Shown here in pieces: positions 1-7,663 of a stretch of 16,217 nt of DNA (position 1 is the first letter of the stretch; each line of letters starts with the position of its first letter). The notes below the pieces were generated by a model. That model worked only from the letters and a program-made list of their open reading frames with translations, had not been told where the DNA came from and made no database searches. This stretch comes from JASLPR01 sp964496475. Its GTDB lineage: Bacteria; Chloroflexota; UBA11872; VXNJ01. The stretch lies in contig CAZBZS010000053.1 in assembly GCA_964496475.1 (NCBI GenBank), positions 1-16,217 on the forward strand, read 5' to 3'. Position numbers and translations under genes: made by a program.

Positions 1-887
1 AAGCTGGACCATTCGAGATCGTAGGCGACGTCGTGGCCGTAGCCCTCGAAGAAGGTGGTCTGCATGGGCTGCTCGTGCAACTGATGATGGATGGCTACCT
101 GGCGGGAGTCGTAGGCGATGCCGCCGTGCTCGCAGACGATCTCGTAGTCAAATGAGGTGCGGTAGGTGGCCATGGGATAGAAGGTGGAGACCTGGACGGA
201 GCCGATTGCGCCGCTGGCGAAATTCAGATTTACGGCGATGGAGTCTTCGTAGTCGGTGACCGAGGATGACAGTTTGGGTCCGGTGACGGCGTGGACGCGG
301 GAGACCTCGCCCATGAGGTGGCGGATAGTGTCGACGTCGTGGACGCCGGCCCAGAAGAGGAGGCCGCCGCAGGCTTCGCGGCTGTTCCACCAGCCGGTGA
401 GGGCGCGGCCGAAGTACCCGGCGACGTTGATGGCCATCGGGCGGCCGAACTCGCCGCCGTCGAGCAGGCGTTTGATTTCGGCGTAGGTAGGCCGCAGGCG
501 ACGCTTGTGGCCGACCATGAGACGGACGTTGTTTTCTTCGGCGGCGCGGATCATGTCATGGCACTCGGCGACGTTGATGGCCATGGCCTTTTCGCAGAAG
601 ATGTGGCGGCCGGCCGCGGCGGCCGCGATGGCTATGTCGCGGTGGGGGTTGTGGGGGGTGGAGATGGCGACGGCGTCGCACTCGCATTCCGCGAGCAGCG
701 CGGTGTGATCGGGCCAGGAAGGCGCGCCGTATTCGGCGCCGAGCGCGGCCGCGGCGGCGGCGTCAACGTCAGCGACGCCGGCGAGTTCGAGTTCGGGCAG
801 CCGGGCGATCATCTTCGCGATTTCGATGCCGAATCCGCCGGCGCCTATGAGGCCTACGCGGACGACGGACTCTGTGGATGCGTTCAT
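1..887 (-). CDS. Gfo/Idh/MocA family oxidoreductase (3' end cut by window edge)
   Basis: Probable NAD(P)-dependent dehydrogenase acting on a sugar, inositol or polyhydroxy-acid hydroxyl in the cytoplasm. The 295 visible residues begin with a Rossmann fold: GLIGAGGFG at residues 11-19 is the dinucleotide-binding glycine motif. The family's EKP motif appears as CEKAMAIN (97-104), keeping the catalytic-type Lys99 but replacing the proline with alanine. GVHDVDTIRHL (180-190) matches the usual G-x-H-x-x-D substrate/catalytic segment of the C-terminal alpha/beta domain. Family members are usually 330-400 residues, so about 40-100 residues are missing beyond position 1. The ATG at 887 follows the TAA of the preceding gene by 7 bases and gives the Rossmann motif its normal N-terminal placement. 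A weak AGGTT lies upstream. It is the last gene seen in the operon. The exact substrate cannot be inferred. Confidence 0.9.
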   Translation of the reverse strand, partial: MNASTESVVRVGLIGAGGFGIEIAKMIARLPELELAGVADVDAAAAAALGAEYGAPSWPDHTALLAECECDAVAISTPHNPHRDIAIAAAAAGRHIFCEKAMAINVAECHDMIRAAEENNVRLMVGHKRRLRPTYAEIKRLLDGGEFGRPMAINVAGYFGRALTGWWNSREACGGLLFWAGVHDVDTIRHLMGEVSRVHAVTGPKLSSSVTDYEDSIAVNLNFASGAIGSVQVSTFYPMATYRTSFDYEIVCEHGGIAYDSRQVAIHHQLHEQPMQTTFFEGYGHDVAYDLEWSS

Positions 888-894
888 GAGCTGA

Positions 895-1906
895 TTAACC
901 TGGGGATTCTATGGTCGCCATCATGGCGTCGAATTGTTCGTCGTTCAAGCTGCGGCGGTGGAACCAGTTTTCGGGTGCGATGGGTCCGACGGGCGCGTTG
1001 ATACGGTCCAGGGTTTCGCGGACCTCGGCGAGGGTACAGCCGATCTCTTCGGGCCGGTAGCGGACGCGGCAAGAATCAAGCAGGGCCTTAGTTTCGTCGA
1101 AGTCGGAATCGTAGAGATAGGCGCCGATGAGGGCGCCGAGGGAGACGGCCTCGGAGTGGATTAGCTCACGCTGATGCACCCACTCGAAGGCGATGACGAA
1201 CGAGTGATCGATACTGCGGCGTTCGACGGCATCCACGGTGGGCAGGTCGTAGCGCTCGCGGTTGACCTCGGCGGCGACGCGGATGCCGGTCTCGCCGGGC
1301 TGGCCGTTTTCGTCGAGGTCGGCGCTGAACTCGGCGCAGCGCTCGCGGACCCATGAGGCGGTGCCCTCGGCGAGGTCCGGGTTGAAGGGAGGGCCGCCGA
1401 AACCCTGCGCGTCCCACCAGCGCCAGGCGCCGACGATTCCGAGCTGGCAGACGCATTCGCCCATGCCGGCGCGGTTCAGGTGGGGCGGGGCGGCGCCGAT
1501 GACGCCGTAGTCGAAGAGCAGGTATTCGGGGGCGACGGTCTCCATGAAGAATTCCCAGCGATCGGATCGGCGCACGGCGACGGGCGACTGGAATACGGCA
1601 CCGGTGGAGACGATGGTGGGGATCATTATCAAGGGAAGATCGCGTCGCCAGGCGACGTACTTGCCGACGTCCAGGGCGTTCCCGCCACCGATGGCCAGAA
1701 CTTGACCGGCGTCGGGGAGGCGAAAGAGCAGATCGTCGAGATAGTCCTCCCCCATGCCCTTGTGGAACTCGAGATGGAGGGGCGGATTGACCAGGAGGTT
1801 CTCGACGACGGCCCAGGCGCTGGGTGAGGTGATGGCGATGTAGTCGTTGAACTCGGAGGCGTGCGCGGCGACCAGGTCGCGGCCGTAGCGGGCGTCCCAT
1901 TGGCGG
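895..1906 (-). CDS. Iron-containing alcohol dehydrogenase / dehydroquinate synthase-like protein (5' end lost in gap)
   Basis: The 336 visible codons encode a metal- and NAD(P)-dependent dehydrogenase of the Fe-ADH / glycerol-1-phosphate dehydrogenase / dehydroquinate synthase-like superfamily. GGGNALDVGKYVAW (residues 73-86 of the visible part) is the nucleotide-binding GGGS-D-K motif. IPTIVSTGA (95-103) is the family PT-x-x-S/T-G stretch. Metal ligands are probably Glu150 (AGMGE, where relatives usually have GIGD), His234 (DHSF) and His250 (IHSEA). Comparison with the family suggests only a short N-terminal piece is missing. The open frame runs through the 10-N gap into the dehydratase gene, but that is an accident of gap length: the two halves are unrelated folds. 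A likely role is reduction of an aldehyde or oxidation of a polyol in the pathway. Subfamily is uncertain. It ends with TAA 7 bases before the Gfo/Idh/MocA start. Confidence 0.85.
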
Positions 1907-1916
1907 NNNNNNNNNN
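1907..1916. other. Assembly gap of 10 N
   Basis: Ten undetermined bases separate the 3' part of an enolase-superfamily dehydratase gene from the 5' part of an Fe-ADH-like gene. The round number suggests a scaffold placeholder, so the true missing length is unknown. The dehydratase stop codon and the dehydrogenase start codon should both lie in the missing sequence. Confidence 0.97.
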
Positions 1917-1981
1917 GGGGGGGGGCGGGGGCGGCGCCCTCGTGGAGGGGGGCGCCGGGGCGGGGGGGGGGGGGGGGGGGG
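1917..1981. repeat. G-rich low-complexity stretch with a 20-base G run, probable sequencing artefact
   Basis: The + strand from the gap edge is almost pure G with scattered C, ending in an uninterrupted run of 20 G at 1962-1981. Read on the coding strand it turns the end of the dehydratase into a proline-rich tail. Relatives have a conserved, non-repetitive terminus here (an R-F-P-x-P-x-x-P-G-L-G-V-type segment). Vestiges of it remain (DRFP, RPG, LHEG), which suggests that real sequence was overwritten by miscalled G. Position against a gap fits low-quality read ends. Confidence 0.75.
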
Positions 1982-3015
1982 AAACGGTCGGCCTGGAGGT
2001 GCAGCGCGGTGGGGAACAGATCCTCGGGCTGTTGGCGCACGTCCCAGTTGTATTCGAGCAGCGAAAAGTTGGGAATGGCAATGCCGAAATGGACGGAAGC
2101 GGCGGTGCAGACGGGGCCGAGGGGGTTGTGGGGCATGACGTCGATGTAGTGGGCCTCGGCCATGGCGGCGACCTTGCGGGCGGAGGTGAAGCCGCCGACG
2201 TTGCAGAGGTCGAGGCGGACGTAGTTGCAGAGGCCGCGCTCGATGAAGGGGGCGAAGACGTAGATGCCGGAGAACTCCTCGCCGATGGCGAAGGGCATGG
2301 AGGTCATGGCGCGGAGAGCGGCGTAGGCGTCGGGGCTTTCGGCGCGGATGGGCTCTTCGAGGAACATGAGGCCGACGTCGTCGATCATGCGGCAGAACTC
2401 GGCGGCTTCGGCGACGCTGAGGCGGTGGTGGAAATCCACGGCCAGGCGCACCCCGGGGCCGACACGAGCGCGGACTTCGCGGAGGCGGTCGGCGGTCCCT
2501 CGCATGGATTCCCAGGGCTCGGAACGGGTGGCGCTGAGCGAGTCGAAGTCCTCAGCCGGCATTCCCGGGGAGCAGCGGATGGTGCCCCAGCCCTTCTCGA
2601 CGAGGTCGGCGGCGCGGTCGGGCCAGGTGCCGCCGTCGCCGGCGACGAGATCGGTGAAACAGGGGACTTCGCGACGGGTGGCGCCGCCGAGCAACTGCCA
2701 GATCGGAGTGTTGAGGTGCTTGCCCAGGATGTCCCAGAGGGCGATGTCGATGGCGGACGCGGCGGCGGTGATGATGGTGCCGCCCTCGAAATACTGGGAG
2801 CGGTAGAGGACCTGGTTGATGTCCTCGATGCGGCGCGGGTCCTGGCCGATGAGGAATTCGCGGAAATGGTCGATGGCGCCGCCGAGGGCGCGTTCGCGGC
2901 CGGCGGTGCCGGCTTCGCCGAGGCCGTGGATGCCGGCGTCAGTCTCGATCTTGACGATGAAGCGACAGCGGAAGCCGACCTTGACGGCGAAGTGTTTGAC
3001 GGCGGTGATTTTCAC
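1917..3015 (-). CDS. Mandelate racemase/enolase-superfamily acid-sugar dehydratase (copy 1, 3' end lost in gap)
   Basis: Probable Mg-dependent dehydratase converting an aldonate- or aldarate-like acid to a 2-keto-3-deoxy acid. The N-terminal capping domain (about 1-115, with GLGEAG at 31-36) precedes a TIM barrel. Three Mg ligands are visible: Asp194 (VDFHH), Glu220 (FLEEP) and Glu246 (AIGEEF). His196 and His296 (MPHNPLGP) match the acid/base histidine pair of D-galactonate dehydratase-type enzymes. The Lys common on the second barrel strand is Arg147 here (TIRCSPG). About 366 residues are visible against a usual 380-410. The last 20-odd codons before the gap are corrupted to poly-proline and should not be trusted. 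The GTG start at 3015 overlaps the TGA of the DUF2848 gene in a GTGA, implying translational coupling. Substrate specificity is unknown; galactonate-dehydratase-like is the closest description. Confidence 0.9.
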
Positions 3016-3836
3016 GGAGTCGCGCCTTTGTTGTGGAGCAATAGGGCGTGAGCGGTGGGGCGGCGGTCGGCCAGATCGTCGCCGAGGACGTCGACGTGGT
3101 AGGCGTGGCGAATTTCGCGGTCAAGCACCGGATCGTAGAGGCGCATGCGGAATACATCGCCGACGCCGGAGATGGTCTCGGGCGGAAGATCGAGGCGGGC
3201 GATCTCGGCTTCGACTTCGGGGACGGACCCGCCGGTGCCGCAAAAGAAGATGGTGCCGTCGGGACGGTTTTGGAGCGCGTCAGATTGCAGGAGCATTTCG
3301 AGGGTGACGAGCCCGGAGAGGTCGAAACGCTGGAGGGCGAGCGAGTGACCGTTCACTTCGACGTCGGCTTCGATTTGCAATTCGTCCCAGTGGTCGTGGA
3401 CGTCGTCGTAACGCCAGACTTCGGGACCGAGGGGGTGGGGGCAGAGCTGCTTGGGTTTTTCGAGGAAGGACGGATCGAGCTCGCGGTCGCACTGGTCGCT
3501 GCCGAGGCCGATGAGAATCCGGTCGCCGGTGAAGATGGCGACGGCTTCGGCTTCGCCGCCAGTGAGGGGTCCCTGCACCTCGATGCGGTCGGCGGTGGTG
3601 GCCAGGTAGCGGCCGATGCGGTAGGTGAACTGGTCTCTGGAGGACCAGGGCTCGCCGGCCGCCCGGCGTCGGTCCTGCTCGCGGCGGACGGGGTCGCGAT
3701 CGCGACCGCATAGGCCGGCGCCGCAGACGGCCTGCACTTCCACCGATACGGGGGTTGTGGAACCGTCTAGTTCGGTGACGGTGAGATCGAGGCGATTGAT
3801 CATGGAGAGGGTCGGTTTTTCTTGAATAAAAGGCAT
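3012..3836 (-). CDS. DUF2848 family protein, possible FAH-like hydrolase
   Basis: This 274-residue protein matches the DUF2848 family as I remember it. Its conserved blocks are GLGSDQCDREL (110-120), KPKQLCPHPLGPEVW (127-141) followed by Asp-rich DDVHDHWD (144-151), GTIFFCGT (194-201) and DPVLDREIRHAYHV (235-248). Family function is not established. The fold is thought to resemble fumarylacetoacetate hydrolase, whose relatives hydrolyse or hydrate 2,4-diketo acids. Its place between an aldolase and a dehydratase suits an enzyme that cleaves a 3-deoxy diketo acid, but that is inference. The ATG at 3836 overlaps the upstream stop (TGATG) without a clear Shine-Dalgarno sequence. A second ATG at 3803 would give a protein 11 residues shorter, closer to where conserved sequence begins. 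The stop overlaps the next GTG start by 4 bases. No signal peptide or membrane segment is seen. Confidence 0.85.
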   Translation of the reverse strand: MPFIQEKPTLSMINRLDLTVTELDGSTTPVSVEVQAVCGAGLCGRDRDPVRREQDRRRAAGEPWSSRDQFTYRIGRYLATTADRIEVQGPLTGGEAEAVAIFTGDRILIGLGSDQCDRELDPSFLEKPKQLCPHPLGPEVWRYDDVHDHWDELQIEADVEVNGHSLALQRFDLSGLVTLEMLLQSDALQNRPDGTIFFCGTGGSVPEVEAEIARLDLPPETISGVGDVFRMRLYDPVLDREIRHAYHVDVLGDDLADRRPTAHALLLHNKGATP

Positions 3837-4657
3837 CAGAGCACGCGGTCGCCGAGGCGGGCGCGGGCATCGTCCATCGCGGCGGTGGAGGCGTCCAGCA
3901 GGAAGGCGGCGTCGAAACTGAGACTCATGAACGTGGCGCCCTTGTCGGCCCAGAGTTCGGTATCGGCGGCGGTGCCGACGTGGGATCCGCCGGCGACGCC
4001 GTTCTTTTTGGCGGCGGCGAGCATGCGCTCGATGCAGTCGACGACGTCGGGATGCGTGGTCTGGCCGGGAATGCCGAGTGTGGTGGAGAGGTCGCCGGGG
4101 CCGATGAGAATGGCGTCGAGACCGGGGACGGCGGCGATCTCCTCGATGTTGTCGATACCGGTGCCACTTTCAACCTTGATGGCGACCAGGATTTCGCGGT
4201 TCTGGGACTCTACCCACTCGGAGCCGTCGGGAGATTCAAAACCGGTGAGGATGCCGGGGGAGATTAGGCCGCGGATGCCGATCGGGGCGTAGCGGGCGTA
4301 CTGAACGATGCGCTCGGTCTCTTCGGCGGTGGAGACGTGGGGGACGATGACTCCCATCGCGCCGGCGTCGAGGGGCCGGCCGATCAGGTGGTCGGCGATG
4401 CTGGAAGGCCCGGCGATGGGGACGATACCAGCGAGCTTGGAGGCGACGCACATGGCGCCGAACTGATCGATGGTGGTCTGGCTGTGCTCGAGGTCGAAGT
4501 AATTGAAATTGAATCCGGCGACGCCGAAGATCTGGGCGGTGGGCACGCTCCCGAAGGAGATAGTGCAGGCGCCGATGCAGACCTTGCCAGCCTTGAGGGC
4601 CCGGGTGACGGGGTTGACCCAGGGGGTGATGACGGGACGGGCGGTGGGCGGTGCCAT
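3836..4657 (-). CDS. HpcH/HpaI aldolase/citrate lyase family protein
   Basis: The 273-residue TIM barrel resembles class II pyruvate aldolases (HpaI, KDG/2-keto-3-deoxy-acid aldolases) that split 2-keto-3-deoxy acids into pyruvate and an aldehyde. FDLEHSQ (54-60) carries the Asp/His pair. KVESGTGIDN (161-170) supplies metal ligand Glu163. LIGPGDLS (184-191) supplies Asp189. An oddity is that the pyruvate-binding Arg of HpaI (Arg70 in E. coli) aligns with Gly83 in IAGPSS, so chemistry may differ from a standard aldolase. The start was chosen at ATG 4657 because a GGAG sits 6 bases upstream. An in-frame ATG at 4669 is possible. The open frame extends further to 4855, but that part lies inside the preceding isomerase gene and has shadow-frame composition. 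The stop overlaps the DUF2848 start by one base. The two dehydratases of the operon could supply its substrate. Confidence 0.9.
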   Translation of the reverse strand: MAPPTARPVITPWVNPVTRALKAGKVCIGACTISFGSVPTAQIFGVAGFNFNYFDLEHSQTTIDQFGAMCVASKLAGIVPIAGPSSIADHLIGRPLDAGAMGVIVPHVSTAEETERIVQYARYAPIGIRGLISPGILTGFESPDGSEWVESQNREILVAIKVESGTGIDNIEEIAAVPGLDAILIGPGDLSTTLGIPGQTTHPDVVDCIERMLAAAKKNGVAGGSHVGTAADTELWADKGATFMSLSFDAAFLLDASTAAMDDARARLGDRVL

Positions 4658-4663
4658 GGTTAT

Positions 4664-4667
4664 CTCC
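4664..4667 (-). promoter_or_regulatory. Ribosome binding site (GGAG) selecting the aldolase start at 4657
   Basis: GGAG on the coding strand ends 6 bases before the ATG at 4657. It overlaps the alternative upstream ATG at 4669, which lacks an equally good site. This decides the start within an open frame that otherwise runs back into the neighbouring gene. Confidence 0.6.
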
Positions 4668-4685
4668 ATTCCCGGCCGCAGCCGG

Positions 4686-5693
4686 CTAGTTCCAAAATTT
4701 AGCGCAGTTGGTGCGGAGCCAGTCGAGGCTGGCGTTGAGCCAGGCTTCGGGGTCGTACTCGGAGGTGGGGACGATTTCCAGACAGTGTTCCAGGCTGTCG
4801 GGATCGGGGGCTTCGGACTGGATGACTTCGAGGATGGCTTCGATCGGCACGTCACCGGCGCCGATGGGAGCGTGGAAGAAGCGCGGCTCGCCGAGATGGG
4901 TCATGGGGCGGGCGTGCATGTCTTTGATGTGGGTGACGACGGTGTAGGGAGCGACGAGCTTGACGGCGTCGAGCGGGTCCTCGATGACGGTGATGGGGTT
5001 GGCGAAGTCGAAACAGTGGCGCAGCCAGGGGGAGTCGACGGCCTGCATGACGGCGAGGTAGTCGGCGCAGCGGTAGTCCATGTGGGATTCGGTGGCCATG
5101 ACTATGCCGAGGCTTTCGGCGACGGGTACGAGGGTGCGGAAGTTGCGGATCATGCGTTCGATCTGGCGGTCGATGGGAGGCTCTTTGGTGAAATGGCTGT
5201 GCCGCCAAGGGACTTCGTGGACGACGTTGATGATGCGTCCACCGGCGGCGGCGGCGAGTTCCATGGCCCGGACAAGGACCTCGAATTGACTGCCGCCGGT
5301 CCAGCCGTGGTCGCCGGAGGTGGGGCGGTAGAGGACGCGTTCCCGAGCTTCGGCGGGGAGGGGATAGGTGGTGTCGCCCCATTCGTCTTCGGTGGCGGCA
5401 AGATTCGCCGACGAAGAGCCGATGAAGGCGAGATCGTTCGCCGCCATGCGGGACTTGAAACTGGAGGAAATCCCATCATCGGAGAGCCAGCCGGAGTCCA
5501 TGTAGAGGGAGGTGAGGTCGTGCTCGAGGACGCGGTCGACGAGCCACTCAACGGGCGGTCCGTCGGTGTCGGGCAGATCAACGGACATAAAGTAGGGAAG
5601 GCGACGCTCGGAGTAGCGGAATTCGGGCACGTCAAAGCGGAGCCACGGGTAGCAGACCCAACGGTAGGTGGCCTGGGAAAGACCGAGCTTCAT
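4686..5693 (-). CDS. Sugar phosphate isomerase/epimerase-like TIM barrel (paralogue A)
   Basis: The 335-residue protein belongs to the xylose-isomerase-like / AP-endonuclease-2 TIM-barrel superfamily, whose members isomerise or epimerise keto-sugars and related acids using a divalent metal. Likely ligands in barrel order are Glu202 (ATESH), Asp229 (CFDFAN), His255 (THIKD) and Glu306 (CLEIVP). It is clearly a paralogue of the adjacent gene at 5690-6634. They share the MKLG start, YRW near residue 10, MAAN near residue 83, IEDPL and the ending DPE-W-L-x-A-S-x-D-W. This copy has about 25 extra residues around 105-131 (from EWGD to DHGW), probably a longer loop over the active site. The ATG overlaps the TGA of that paralogue (ATGA), with GGGAG upstream as ribosome binding site. 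It ends with TAG 28 bases before the aldolase. The substrate is unknown. Confidence 0.9.
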   Translation of the reverse strand: MKLGLSQATYRWVCYPWLRFDVPEFRYSERRLPYFMSVDLPDTDGPPVEWLVDRVLEHDLTSLYMDSGWLSDDGISSSFKSRMAANDLAFIGSSSANLAATEDEWGDTTYPLPAEARERVLYRPTSGDHGWTGGSQFEVLVRAMELAAAAGGRIINVVHEVPWRHSHFTKEPPIDRQIERMIRNFRTLVPVAESLGIVMATESHMDYRCADYLAVMQAVDSPWLRHCFDFANPITVIEDPLDAVKLVAPYTVVTHIKDMHARPMTHLGEPRFFHAPIGAGDVPIEAILEVIQSEAPDPDSLEHCLEIVPTSEYDPEAWLNASLDWLRTNCAKFWN

Positions 5694-6634
5694 GCGGCGC
5701 TCCCCTGGTTGGGAAAGTGCCCCGGGAAGGTTTCACGGACCCAGTCGATGCTGGCGCGGAGCCAGACTTCGGGGTCGTGCTCGGGAGGTGGGGCGACTTC
5801 GATGCAAGCGGAAAGGGTGGAGGAATCGGGAGCTTCGTAGGCGAGGAGGTTGAGAATTTCGTCGAAGGGCACGTCGCCGCGGCCAAGCGGCGTCCAGAAA
5901 ATGCGCGGCTCGCCGGTGCCGGTCGCGGACTGGATGCGGAAGTCCTTGAGATGGGCATTGATGGCATAGGGAGCGGCGGCGTGGGCGGCGACGAGCGGGT
6001 CTTCGATGACGGCGACGGGATTGCCGGTGTCGAAGTTGATCCCGAGGTAAGGGGAGTCGACGCCCTGAACCACGCGCACGACTTCGGAGATGCGGTAGTC
6101 GAGATGGTTCTCGAAGGCGAGCTTGAGGCCGACTTCTTCGCAGACGGGCATGAGGCTGCTGAAGTTGCGGATGGCGCGTTCGATCTGCTCGTCGATGGAG
6201 GGATCTTTTATGAAGTGGTTGAGGCTGTCGGGCTTGTCGTTGACGGCGGCGGCGAAGGTGGCGCCGGCGGCGGCCAGAAGGCGGATGTCGCTGACGGCTT
6301 GCTCGAAGAGTCCGGCCCGCCATTTCTCGTCGGCGGCGGCGAGGGTGAGGCCGAGTCCGCCGATGAGTTCGAGTTCGTTGGCGGCCATCCGATCGCGAAA
6401 TGCACGGGCGTCGTCGTGATCGTCCAGGTAGGCGGTACCCATGTAGAGGGATTCCAGCCCGAGATCGACCATGCGATCAATGAGCCAGTCGCGAGGCAAC
6501 TTGGAGGGACCGGGTCCAGTGATGGTCTGGATATACGGCTCGGGCCGGCCGACGGACTTGTGCTCGGGACGGTCGCGGCGCAGGTAGGGATACATGATCC
6601 AGCGGTAGCAGGCGAGGGATATGCCGAGCTTCAT
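5690..6634 (-). CDS. Sugar phosphate isomerase/epimerase-like TIM barrel (paralogue B)
   Basis: The 314-residue xylose-isomerase-like TIM barrel is paralogous to its downstream neighbour. Predicted metal ligands are Glu175 (AFENH), Asp202 (NFDTGN), His228 (AHLKD) and Glu279 (CIEVAP). All four are present, so the copy should be active. It lacks the roughly 25-residue insertion seen in the other copy, and its N-terminal region after MKLG differs enough to suggest a distinct substrate or a different step. The ATG at 6634 has no convincing Shine-Dalgarno sequence. A 45-base spacer separates it from the upstream gene, the longest spacer in the window. Tandem retention of two diverged copies fits sequential isomerisation/epimerisation steps or two subunits of a heteromer. 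Those are inferences. No signal peptide, so cytoplasmic. Confidence 0.9.
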   Translation of the reverse strand: MKLGISLACYRWIMYPYLRRDRPEHKSVGRPEPYIQTITGPGPSKLPRDWLIDRMVDLGLESLYMGTAYLDDHDDARAFRDRMAANELELIGGLGLTLAAADEKWRAGLFEQAVSDIRLLAAAGATFAAAVNDKPDSLNHFIKDPSIDEQIERAIRNFSSLMPVCEEVGLKLAFENHLDYRISEVVRVVQGVDSPYLGINFDTGNPVAVIEDPLVAAHAAAPYAINAHLKDFRIQSATGTGEPRIFWTPLGRGDVPFDEILNLLAYEAPDSSTLSACIEVAPPPEHDPEVWLRASIDWVRETFPGHFPNQGSAA

Positions 6635-6679
6635 ACCGTGGGCACTTTCAACGGGCTGGTGGACGCGGATTGAATTGGT

Positions 6680-7657
6680 TCAGGATGTTTCACGCAGGGC
6701 CTTCCAGAGCATTTCCTGGGTTTCGAGCATATCGTTGCGGGAGATGGCGGCGGCCATGGCGGGGCGGTCGAGGGAATCGAGGATGCGGAGCATGAACTGG
6801 GTGTTGCGGATGAACTGGGCGCCGGCGCGGACAGGCTCTTCGCGAGTCCAGACAACGTCGAGTCCAAGGTAGTGCGGATACTCGACTTCCTGCAACCAGT
6901 AGAGCATTTCGAGGCATTCCCAGAAGTGCTGGGTGCCGAAGATGGTGGAGAGGTCCTGGGGCAGCTGGGTGTCGTTGAGGTGGACGTGAAAGAGGCGGTC
7001 GCGGGAGGCAGCCTCCCAGGTGGCCTGGGCGAGATTCTCCAGGCTCATGAGGGTGTGGCTGACCTCGAGTTGAATGCCGAGGTTGGGTCGGTCGATGGCG
7101 TTGATGAAATCGAGTGACTTGCTGACGGAGCCGACGTTGGCCCAGCCTCGGGGGGCGTAGGGACGGAATTCGAAGGCGACTTTGAGGTCGCCGGCGGCCT
7201 CGCAGATCTCGTGGAGGGCTTCGATGGTGTACTGGCGGGCGGTGCTGAAGTCCTGCTGGAAGGGGTAGTCGGCGCCGTCCATGGGGGTGAAGACGTAGAC
7301 GCCGAGTCCGTCGAGGGCGCGGGCGACTTCGACCGCGCGGAGGCACATGTCGATGGAGGCGCGGCGCTCATCGGGCCCGGGGGAGGTGAGGGCGGAGTCG
7401 GGGAACTGGCCACGGATGTAGGGCTCACCGTGATGGACGATGGAACAGGCGAGTCCGCGATCGTCAAGCCGGCGTTTGACGTGGGCGGCGTTGTCGGGAG
7501 TGACGGTGGTGGAGGAGAAGAACTCGACGGCGGTGAGGTCGGGGACTCCATCCAGACGGCTGAAGGCCTGGTCGATTTCGTCATTGGAGGGCAGGTCCAT
7601 GGCGTCGGACGCGAGGTGCTGGTAGAGACCGACTGAGAAACGAGGTCTGAAGCTCAC
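6680..7657 (-). CDS. Xylose-isomerase-like TIM-barrel protein
   Basis: The 325-residue sugar isomerase-type TIM barrel is only distantly related to the two following genes. Likely metal ligands are Glu163 (AFEFRPY), Glu198 and the nearby His201 (QLEVSH), Asp229 (HVHLND) and Asp267 (GLDVVW). The E-x-x-H spacing at 198-201 recalls xylose isomerase. His76 in IVHHGEP may be a catalytic base. The probable reaction is aldose-ketose isomerisation or epimerisation in the cytoplasm. Translation begins with GTG at 7657, chosen because a full AGGAGG lies 6 bases upstream. That site overlaps the TAG stop of the preceding dehydratase gene. The next gene starts 45 bases after its stop. The precise substrate cannot be read from the sequence. 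Confidence 0.88.
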   Translation of the reverse strand: MSFRPRFSVGLYQHLASDAMDLPSNDEIDQAFSRLDGVPDLTAVEFFSSTTVTPDNAAHVKRRLDDRGLACSIVHHGEPYIRGQFPDSALTSPGPDERRASIDMCLRAVEVARALDGLGVYVFTPMDGADYPFQQDFSTARQYTIEALHEICEAAGDLKVAFEFRPYAPRGWANVGSVSKSLDFINAIDRPNLGIQLEVSHTLMSLENLAQATWEAASRDRLFHVHLNDTQLPQDLSTIFGTQHFWECLEMLYWLQEVEYPHYLGLDVVWTREEPVRAGAQFIRNTQFMLRILDSLDRPAMAAAISRNDMLETQEMLWKALRETS

Positions 7658-7663
7658 GGGGTG

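Noticed and set aside
291..1001. 236-codon + strand open frame antisense to the Gfo/Idh/MocA gene
   Set aside because: Gly/Ala/Val-rich antisense shadow without motifs, opposite a gene with clear Rossmann and EK motifs.
1962..1981. Poly-G run as a regulatory G-quadruplex or phase-variation tract
   Set aside because: It abuts an assembly gap, corrupts a conserved protein end and looks like base-calling failure; no read evidence supports a real tract.
4658..4855. N-terminal extension of the HpcH/HpaI gene up to 4855
   Set aside because: The added residues are Ser/Pro/Thr-rich, lie inside the preceding isomerase gene in another frame, and a GGAG ribosome binding site favours ATG 4657.
4503..5840. 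445-codon + strand open frame antisense to the aldolase and isomerase genes
   Set aside because: Low-complexity Gly/Asp/Val-rich translation with no recognisable domain, opposite genes with intact catalytic motifs.
6635..6679. The 45-base spacer as a promoter or terminator
   Set aside because: No convincing -10/-35 pair, hairpin or T-run was found by eye, and genes on both sides are co-directional.
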